A stretch of 64,000 nucleotides of DNA from Helopsaltes ochotensis. Lineage: Eukaryota > Chordata > Aves > Passeriformes > Locustellidae. Location: positions 862,182-926,181 of the forward strand of contig VXBM01000233.1 of the NCBI GenBank assembly GCA_013400155.1, given 5' to 3'. Shown one piece after another: positions 54,901 to 64,000 of the stretch. The notes under the pieces are model-generated. The model ran no database searches, was not told where the DNA came from, and worked only from the letters and a program-made list of their open reading frames with translations. The position numbers and the translations under genes are program-made. Each line of letters starts with the position of its first letter. The stretch's first letter is position 1.

Positions 54901-57850
54901 GTGTTCTGAAAAGGCATTTTGGAAATGATTATCACTTGTAATTGGAGGTAAAAAACAATAAATACAATAAACTGCTTGTCTGCCACTAATATAAACATTC
55001 AGTCACTACTAAAAGCTCGTTTAGATAAACTCTTCAGCTGTTCCCCAGAACTCTTCAAGTATTTTTCTCCCTCCCTCAGAGAAGGATGTCCAGAGGTTAA
55101 TAAATCTGAGCTGTGACAGACTAAAGAGAGGAGTAAATTCAAAGCAAAAAGCTCCTCACAGCACACCCTGTCCACAACTTCCTCTCAACAGAGACCCTAC
55201 CTCAGCAACTTGACAGGCTGGAAGTGCAACCCAGTAAAGAGATGTAGGCTAAGACATCTCTCAGGTTCCTCCTGGTATTCCTCAGCTGGTAGTCTGACAC
55301 CCTGCTTCAGCAGCAAAAGTCTTTGCCCTTTCTATTCCTGACAGTGATTTCAAGCTGTAATTTGAAATCCATGTTACTTGGCTCTGAGATGACAAAGGCT
55401 TCCATGAGCATTCAAGAAAAACTGCTGTTTCAGAGGAATCTGGGAAACAGCTGCTCCAGGAGCCTGCACAAAGCCATCACAGGCAATAGAAAAGGGACGA
55501 GAAATTGAGTGCCTCCTGCCTAGGCAGAAAAGACCTCATGTGAGCTGTCCTCAAGAGCAAGGCTTGCCTGCTTCGTGGTACAAGCTTCACTGACCTCAGG
55601 AGTTGCCTGGACTGACGTGCCCACCAGAGAGCAGGGCTGGCTTTGGAGAAAAGCAGGAGCTCCAGGACTGTGGATGCCACAAAGAGGGAGCAGAACAAAA
55701 CAGGAAACTGTAAATTCATACTTCTTTTGGAATCATAATTGCCATAACACAGAGGTTTTTTTAAAGCTTAGGCTGTCACCCATGCCTGGTACATGGCCCC
55801 ACATTCATGCACCTCCATGTCCCTCACACTGACAGCAACTAGGATCTCTGGTATCCTTCAGCTTTCCAGGGGCTGTGAACAGTCAGTCACACCCTCCTAT
55901 TACCAGCCATAATCTATCCCAGGAGCTAAGGCAGAGCATCCAGCCACCTTCTCTCAGGCTGCTCAGAAGGTACCAAGGTCTCCAGCAAAGAGGTCCAAAG
56001 CCCTGCCAAGAAGGGGATGTGGGCAGGAATAATAAGAGCACGGAAGTATCATCACAGCCTGGTTGTGCAGGGTCCTTCCCCATTTTAAATTATAAAGGGA
56101 CAACTGTTAATAGCATAATAAAAGTATTTTAATAATAAGATACTAATAAGAAGAGGAATATAGGCTGTAATTCCTAGATCTCTTCATCCTGGGAACTCAA
56201 CTTTGATGGAGCATAGACCCAATGAAAGCAGTGCAGTTCTCAGACACTCTGTTTTAAAATTAAATACAGAACCCTTCCATAATGCTCTTCCCAGTCTGAG
56301 CACAAGATTTTTCCTTATGTTTTGATTAAACTTTGCAAGGACTTGAAGGCTGCAATAGCCAGTGCGGGCTAAGGAACAACCACAGTAAAGTCCACAGGAG
56401 ACATCTTTAACATGAAGAACAAACGTTAACAGCATGAAAAAACTTACTGTTCATCTCCAAAGTGATCTTGTGGGAAAGACTTGTGGAACTTAAAGGGTCC
56501 AAATTCATCACCTCTACATTTGTATTATGATGCAGTGAGAATATGACTTGATAGCCTTCACAGAGACATACAAGCTAAATGTCATTTAATTTATGCTCCT
56601 AACATCTCAGATAGTTCTGAGTGGATAGAGAATTTATAGTTTAACTCATACTTTTAAACCACAATTAATTTGTGAGAGCAGTTGGAGTTTGTGGATAATT
56701 TTTTCTTCCTTATTATTTTGCAAAGATTATTAAATAGGAGTTAATCAGTTAATCATGCCCTCTGATCTTTTCTTCAGTGAATTTGCATTTCTTTTCAAGT
56801 GTAGTCGGGTATGCAATTGGGAAAAGATCTGTAGGACACCAGTGTTGTTCTGGTGGTTGATCTTTTACCAGCAAGTGGTGAGATTTTCCTGCAGAGAATA
56901 CACCTGCCTATGCAAAAAATCTGTGTTATGAGATCTTGCTGTGAGATTAGCAAGGATTCATTACCTTTTTTTGTAGATTATATAGAGATAATTCAAGAAA
57001 CAAAACTTCAAGAAGGCTTAAGATGAAAGCCAAGACCTTAAATATGTGACCTTAGTCCAACTTCTGAAACAATGAACATCTCCAGTTGTCTTCCATAGCT
57101 TTTAAAATTAAGTAATTTATTTATACACTTAAACACGAATTTGATGTCAGGTTTAAGCTTCTGTTATAGAAATTTACCATAGAATCCAATTCAAGAGGCA
57201 ATTTAACTTTATTAATGTGGGAGATAATGTGAGCATAATGTGAGCTATTTTTTAACCTTAAGTGCCATTCCTGCTATTGCAAGAAAGTGCCTTACACCTA
57301 TCTGGAAAGCCATTATTAGCAAACTGAATAATTTATCACTCCCAATTTACAAGAAATTAGCCCTGCCTAAAGACTAAAACCAGAAGCCATTTAAAAAATA
57401 ATAATTCAAAAACTTATGTCAGGTTCCTAATTTGAGGAACAGTAGGAATGTCCTAATGTGTGGTTCAGAGAGCATTATTTTAAAACCAGAACCAACTTTT
57501 CCCGTCTATAAAGCAGGTGACTGTGCTTTGCTGCTACCTTATGGGCACCCTTACATGTGTTTCAACTGAATTTTCACAAGTGGATAAAAGCAGGAAATTG
57601 TGATATGGAAATCTCTGTGCTTCACCTTTTTAAAGCTATTTAAGAAACATCCTCTACTATTCAAACATTACCATTTTTTAATGTATAGAATGAAAACAGA
57701 ATTAATGCTTACATTTTGTCTTTTAAATGAACTCTGCAATATTTGAAGAGTATGAGTTTTGAATTAAATACTCTTACATTTAATAAACTACAGGTGGTTA
57801 TGGGATCAGTCTTTAAGTTATGTTGAAAGAACAGCCTGACTTGGAAAATA

Positions 57851-57918
57851 GGGGAAATCAGATGCCGTATTATTGAGAAATAAATAAATATGGCAAAAGG
57901 ACAAAGTTTAGGACAAAT
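57851..57918 (+). repeat. Direct repeat in 5' flank, copy 1
   Basis: Resembles 59738..59809 in the same orientation. Shared stretches include ATAAATATGG and CAAAAGGACAAAGTTTA, with scattered substitutions and small gaps. Family unknown. Confidence 0.75.
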
Positions 57919-59257
57919 TAATCTTAGGTTAATTCCTGTCAAGTGCAATTGCACTGAGTAGAACTTCTTTTCAGATTCCCTTTCTACCTTTAGAGGTATC
58001 CCCAGTGCAAAGTCTGTGCTAATGTTGCTGAGGCTGGCAATAGTGTTTGCTGTCTCTTGTGCTGTGTAAACAAAGGCTCATCAGTGAAAAAGCAGTCTAA
58101 CAGTTTTTAATATCTAGTGAGGTATCAGCTCCACTTTAAAAAAACTGATAATTAAAATTTTATGAGGTACTGGAAATGTTTGGAATCTGAATTGCATAGT
58201 GAAAAGAGGGTGTTTCGGTATCTACGTAAATGTTATACACATGATGGATGGATCGTCAGTCCGTATTTACTAAGGTGACTGTTTCTGTGTAAATTCCAGT
58301 GCTAATTAGAAGTTTGTTTTGGAGAACAAGACACAAAGCCAATCATTTTGATGAACTGAGAGATTAGAAGCTGAGCTCACTAGCTGTTTTTGACTTCAAT
58401 CAAGAAATGCTTGTGTTTAAACAAATGAAAACATTATCAAACTTTAGTCAATGATGATTTCCAGTGACACTGCAGTGCTGGATTTCATATTCCTGGATTC
58501 CTCCCTGCGCATTTCTGGTGGCCTGCAGGGAGCAGGCAAAGGTACTGTCTTGTGAGAGGTAATTAAAATTCTTCTCCATCTGGAAGAACTTTCTTCTTTT
58601 TCCCCTTTCCCTTCCACTGCTCTGCAGCCCAAGGTGACCTCACCAGAGGTACCTCCAGGAATGCAAAAATCTCTGCTATGAGGCTCCAGCAGCCTGAAGA
58701 TAATGTTTGTATATCTGATCTTGAGCTGCCCACAAAGCCATCATTTTCTCTCTTTTTATTTTCAGCTTTCCTCATGTGTAAAAGCAAGGAAAAAAACCTG
58801 ATTGGTATCTCATGCACACTGAAACCAAGAAAACCTTTTATTTTTTTTTCCTTTTTTTTTCCCCTTTAGGGTCTTTTGTAAATGCTATAAAGGAACATGA
58901 AAAATATCTATTACTGCTGTAGGATTTTTGATAAGATATCAAGAGCTACAGCAGATTGGAAGTTGTTCTGACAAAGAGCGACTGAACACAAGCCACCTAT
59001 AAAATAAACATAGGTTATATAGGTCGGCTTATGGAGCTTATACTGTGATTTTGGGGGAATACTTTTTATTATAACATTCCCACAGTACTCTATGATCTCT
59101 GTAAGCTGGTGACACAAACACATAGTGTTGAATTATTTGGCATGGCAATGAAGCCACAAATGCAAGACCCTACAGGAAAAAACCTCAAACTTTAAATCCC
59201 AAATCAGTTGACTAACAGAAGGCTAAGAACTTTCCAATGAGGATGGGGTTTTGTTTT

Positions 59258-59737
59258 TCCAGCCCCAGGTCCAACCATCAACCTAGCACCGTGTTCACCA
59301 CTGAACTACGTCTCAAGTACCATATCCACATTTTTTTGAAAACTTTCAGGAATGGTGACTCCACCACTACCCTGTGCAGTCTGTTCCAATGCTTTACAAC
59401 CCTTTCTATGGAAAAAAAAAATCTTGATAACTAAACTTCCCTTGGCACAACTTGAACCTATTTTCTCTCATCCTGTCACTTATTACATGGGAAATGAGAG
59501 TGACCTCCACCTCACTGCACTCTCCTTTTGGGTAGGTGTTGAGAGTGATAAGGTTCACCCAAGCCCCCTTTTCTTCCAGGCTAAAGAACCCCAGCTCCCT
59601 CAGCTGCTCCTCGCAAGACTTGTGCTCCATGTCCTTTACAAGCTCAGCTGCCCTTCCTTCTTTGGACTTGCTCCAGAGCCTCGATGACTTTCTTGTAGTG
59701 GGGCATCCAGAAGTAAACACATTTATGTTTTGCCTCA
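59258..59737 (-). mobile_element. CR1 LINE, 3' fragment
   Basis: Reverse-complement CR1: GCCCCAGGTCCAACCATCAA, GGTGACTCCACCACTACCCT, CAATGCTTTACAACCC, TCTTCCAGGCTAAAGAACCC, CAGCTCCCTCAGCTGCTCCT and GACTTGCTCCAGAGCCTCGA, ending near GGGCATCCAGAAG. Inserted in the same orientation as LAMA1, upstream of it. 5'-truncated, non-coding. Confidence 0.92.
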
Positions 59738-59809
59738 TGGGAAAATCAGGTGCCCTATTAATTCAGAAATCAATAAATATGGGCAAAAGGACAAAGTTTA
59801 TGGGGCAAT
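59738..59809 (+). repeat. Direct repeat in 5' flank, copy 2
   Basis: Partner of 57851..57918, lying directly against the truncated 5' side of the CR1 at 59258..59737. Confidence 0.75.
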
Positions 59810-62800
59810 CTTATTTAAAGTATTGAAGATTTTGCAGTGGTTCAGTTTTAAGACACTGATAAGTTATTTGTGATGAGGCTATGCTTAGTGCATTATGTTC
59901 CTACAGGATATTAAATTGGGTTCTTGAGCAAATTTTCAGTGTAGTAATACAAAAAAGCATACAATCTTAAAAGCAGAGAAGTACTTAAAACATATTAAAG
60001 AGTAAATGCTTGTAATAAAACATATTTATTTAAACGAAGAAATATAAACTACTCTTAATCAATTTAATGTAGTTCCACTGTCAAGACCTGCGAAAGTCTT
60101 GCTACATAGAGAAAGCTTCAGTAAGCTCCAATTCCTAATTTTATTCTGCAGCATTTAAGGCAGCCACGGGATGGCACTGTAAAACTGCAAGTCAAAACCT
60201 CGAACTCCTTTCCGGCTAACACCCACTTCAATGTGCTAATTGAAATCAATGCAACCAGTCGTCACAAAGCAGATCCCACCAGCTTACTCTTTAATGGCAA
60301 TTTTTTTTTTTTTTAATTTTCAACACCTTTCCCGAAGCAAATCAGCACCCCCAGGTTCAGGGTCTCGCAGACCATGCTGCTGTCACTGCAGGCAGAGTCC
60401 TGGTGCTGGTGGTGCCTGGCAAGAGGCTGGATAGCTCTGGATGCTTCAGGCAGGCGAAACAGCCACTCTGATGGAAAAAATAATGAGACAAGATGTCTGT
60501 AGGAGAGTTTTTCTATTCCTAAACAGTTTAAAATTAGCTCATTTCATAAAGCATGAGTTTTACGGATTTCTTTTTCAATGGCCTGATGGAACTTATTAGC
60601 TGTGTAATTGTCCTCATCATGCATATAGTTAGTGCACAAAGGTTGACATTATCAGGCTTATTTCACACACTGTTCCCCTGATGGTATTTCTGCGAGAAGC
60701 AGAGTCCAGAGAAGGTTGGAGAAGCGTGGGTGGGAGAGGGGTGTGGGTGCTGGAGCTGATGTGCAATGTTGAAAATTATTGTGAGTACAATCCCTGTTTC
60801 TTGGCTGTAGCATTTTACTACATTTAAGTACATAATATCTATCGTTTGCTTCATCTAAATGCCAAATTACCCTTCGAAAAACTTCTTTTATGGAGTCTTT
60901 TATGCCTTAAAATTTTCTGATATTGGGCTCCTCCTAGTACCATACTGAACTAGCTTATTTGCATTTGAAAAGTAGGACACCTTCTAAGTTCATGGGTTTA
61001 ATTGCTTTGCCAAGGTAATGGGTTTAACTTTTATATATTTTGTGTAATATGGTGTAATACTGACAAAATAATAAATTCCACATGCCATCCTGAAGCAAAT
61101 CTCTCATTAGTCAGTTTGAACTTTACCACCACCAAAAAAAAAAAAAAAAAAAAAGGAATAACTGAGCCTGGAATTCAGAATTACCACATTCCAGACTTCG
61201 CAGCAGCAACTGCAGCAAAGCTAACAAAATCCAAATAATTTGCTGGAGATTAAATCTTTTGCTAGCAGTAAATAATTAATAAGCAATTGTTACTAAAAAA
61301 ACCTATTATCTAGGGAAGCTAATAGCTGCTCAGTTTAAATTCTTTTTCCCTTCTAATACGTATTTTAAAACACTTGTCTTTAAAATAAAGTTAATTTTTG
61401 TGCCTATGTGAATTGGGTACACATTATGACAGAGCCTTTCCAAGAATATCTGAAACGAAACAGCCATCATGACAATTTTCAATAAATCATTCCTGGCTGG
61501 GAGTCTCAGAGGAAGAGAAACTAAATGATGATTGAATTATCCTTCTATCTCTAAAAGCAATCTTTCTGAATCAGGACTGAGGCACTGTGAGGAAATGGGT
61601 TTGGAGCACTAATATTTCTGCTATCATGATTCCCCCTGTTCTCTGAAGAGCCAATGTACCAAATTTCTAGTTTATAGATGAGATTTCACAGCGCAAAATT
61701 ATAAAATGCCCAGTGACTCAATGAAGAGATTGAGGTACAGGATAGTGGTAGCCAAACATCACCTGAACTCCTCTTGCAGAAATGCTGGAGATGCAGGAAT
61801 GCATCCAGTTTGATCCTAAAGGCAGTGTGACCTGCATACAGGGCACATAAAGTGGGAGTTCCATGGCTAAAACAAGACTAGTATCTCTGGAATAAAAACT
61901 CCAGATCACAACAAGTACCTGATGGTTCTGCCTCAGCTTCCTGACTATGTCGTGCCGCCAGGCAGAGCGTGTCTGTGCTGCCTTCTCTCTCTCTGGCCAG
62001 GCTTTGCCATCTTCACCTCCAGAGGCAGAGGAGAAAGAGGCATCTGCAGTAAGGCTGTGATTTAAAGGCAAACTAGATGCTGCCTGTGGAGAAGTGTGCC
62101 CCTCTCTGGCCAGAGCTGAACAATTTTCCTCCACAGAGAGATGAACGTCTTATTTCTGTGGCATCTCCTGTTTGGCAGACGCCAAAATAAGTACGTGCCG
62201 TGGTTTTTTAGCTTTTGCAGAAAAGCTGTGAGGCCATGCTTCCTAGGCAGTCTCAGTCCACCTAGAGGATCAAGTAACACAGTCAGAGCCAGTGGTGGGC
62301 AATGCTGTAATTCACCTAGCAATATTAAAGATCTCAGTTTCAAAATCTCTCTGAATAAGACAAAATTGTAAGAGGCTTCAAGTCTTATTTTTGTGTAATC
62401 TGAATACAAGCATTTGAATATTTCCTGAAAGCAGACAATATTGGCATATTTTAATCACATCATCAGTTAAGACAATCAATCCTGAATTGTGCATGTGTTC
62501 TTATATAATTGATGAAGTATTTCAATGCTCCTTTACACTCTACCAGGATGCTCAGTGGTTTAGAGAAAAGAAATCTCACAAAGGAATCTTGCAATCACAA
62601 GCCTTACACAAAACCTGGCTGCTATACTCCAGTGTCCCCTGCATGTTCCTTAAGAGTCTTTGAATTAATACCTTAAATATTTATACAGCTATTTGTTTTC
62701 CTAGCTTCTGTCAGGAACTAATGGGCTTTTCATTAATAAATTATATGATGTACATTTAATAACTTCAGTAGTGCTTGCAAATCTCTTTTCAATGAAGCCG

Positions 62801-63369
62801 TAGAGACTTGCACAGACGTGTCTTATGTCATGTGTCTTACCTGCCACAAAAACTGAACAAATCCAATGGATTTTGTACAGTTATTTGCTGCTAAAATGCC
62901 AATAGAGAGTTTATATTAAAGGAAATTAGCTGCTCAGGCATAGTTTTCCATTAATCAGTAGACAGAGCTCTTTCTAGCTTCAGAAATAAGGAAGGGATGC
63001 AGAGATGTGATTGCAAGCAAGTCTCCCCATTTCTGACTTTGAGGTGGGTGTGAATGTTTAAGATGCAAAGCCAGAGGGTCATATTCCAGCTAAAAACTAG
63101 CTGGTGTGACTTCGAAAATAAACGGTATTGACTGACATTGATTCTGAATGTGACTTGTTGTTTAGAAAGTATTTTTGTTTGGTTAATGCCTCAGAATACA
63201 AAATAGCTTCTATACACAGTCACAATTATCTAAATGCAATGGATTGTATAAAAATGTTATTTTTACATACATAAAGTGAATATAGAACACAGTCGAATGT
63301 TAATATAATTTTAATAATTATGTTGGAAATATATATCTCTTTACCATATAAAATAGTGGCCACCTATAA
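59810..63369. other. 5' flank of LAMA1, distal part
   Basis: AT-rich sequence with a T run at 60301..60314 and an A run at 61132..61154. No gene or clear transposon recognised. Confidence 0.7.
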
Positions 63370-63642
63370 AGAGATGAAGGTTTAGTTAAGCAGGTCCTGT
63401 CTTTCATAAACTCATGCTGGCTGGGCCTGACCTGTGGTTGGCCTGTGTATGCCACATGATGGCACTCGAATGTGCTGCTCCGTGTTTTTCCCTGGCACTG
63501 AGGTCGGACTGACAGGCTTGTACTTTTCCAGATCCTTCTTCCAGCCTGTCTTGTAGATGGGCTTACCTCCTGTCAGTGGGGATCTCCCAAGAATACAGGG
63601 ATTTATATCATGTGTGTTTTTAATGTCTGAAACAAAGCTCAT
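63370..63642 (-). mobile_element. CR1 LINE, reverse-transcriptase ORF2 fragment (decayed)
   Basis: On the minus strand the translation includes SPLTGGKPIYKTGWKKD, then YKPVSPTSVPGK, matching the CR1 ORF2 reverse-transcriptase stretch usually read as TPIYKKGRKEDPGNYRPVSL and TSVPGK. Farther on, in another frame, comes SQHEFMK, matching the SQHGFMKG block. It is an internal piece of the element, without the 3' end, and has frameshifts. Confidence 0.88.
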
Positions 63643-64000
63643 CTGTCAACACTTGTGTTAGAAGATCCCAAATTGCCTAACTGTTTCAGAAAGTAAGTTT
63701 TCATCAGGGAGCACCCTTGCTTTCAGGTCAGCATAGAGCAGGAGCTGGAGCTTTGCTGTTTCAAATGTGGTGATGCCAAAGCTTACACCTCAGCTGGTAG
63801 TGGGAGCTGTGCTCAGTGGTGTTTTGAGAAGGATTCACTATAGAGCACATAAGGAGAAGGCTGGGGATTAGTGCTGTAGGGTCTTGCCTAGTTCTATTTC
63901 CTTTTTTTTTTTTTTTAAGCTGCAATAGGGAAACTTAATACTTCCTACAATCTCTACATATACTCTAGTAAGAAATGTAAATCTGTTTGCAGCAGGGAGT
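63643..64000. other. Right end of window, no feature
   Basis: Contains a T run at 63902..63918. Nothing else recognised. Confidence 0.7.

Larger units (their letters stand above)
51721..59257. other. 5' flank of LAMA1, proximal part
   Basis: No gene recognised. Contains ATAA and CA simple repeats at 51879..51926, a TTTTG tract near 52400, and one copy of a repeat of about 70 bases at 57851..57918. Open frames are short and match no family I know. Confidence 0.75.

Noticed and set aside
1..64000. CRISPR arrays, operons, phage or bacterial defence systems
   Set aside because: No regularly spaced repeats or clustered intronless genes; the window is vertebrate intron and flank.

Overview
The window is vertebrate nuclear DNA, almost certainly from a songbird. 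It carries several CR1 LINE fragments, a tRNA-Ile-derived SINE with a CR1-like tail (a family known from songbirds), GT-AG introns and a GC-rich CpG island. There is no bacterial-style gene packing.

The only gene I can support is LAMA1, on the minus strand. It encodes the laminin alpha-1 chain, the alpha subunit of laminin-111. Exons 1 to 17 were placed by hand: every splice site was read, every phase joins, and the translated product matches LAMA1 rather than LAMA2. Exon 17 (574..701) lies nearest the left end, and later exons run off the left edge. Exon 1 lies at 51308..51342 and continues into a 168-base run of N (51343..51510), which probably hides the start codon and most of the signal peptide. 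The visible exons encode about 790 residues: signal-peptide end, LN domain (exons 2-6), LE repeats (exons 6-11), L4a domain (exons 12-15) and further LE repeats (exons 15-17). Together these form most of the short arm used for laminin network assembly. Intron 2 has a GC donor; all other introns seen are GT-AG.

Layout: 1..30173 holds exons 17 to 2 with introns of 0.3 to 6.9 kb. Region 30174..51307 is intron 1 (about 21 kb), with CR1 copies, a 67-base poly(A), a G-run cluster, a possible LTR-like segment and an old tRNA-like SINE. About 50540..51720 is the CpG island and presumed promoter, broken by the gap. Region 51721..64000 is 5' flank with no recognisable gene but with CR1 copies, one of them a decayed reverse-transcriptase fragment, and a repeated segment of about 70 bases.

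I found no novel multi-gene system. The points most worth a second look are the assembly gap removing the LAMA1 start, the GC-AG intron 2, and a direct repeat of about 140 bases (roughly 94% identical by hand alignment) bracketing exons 6 and 7.
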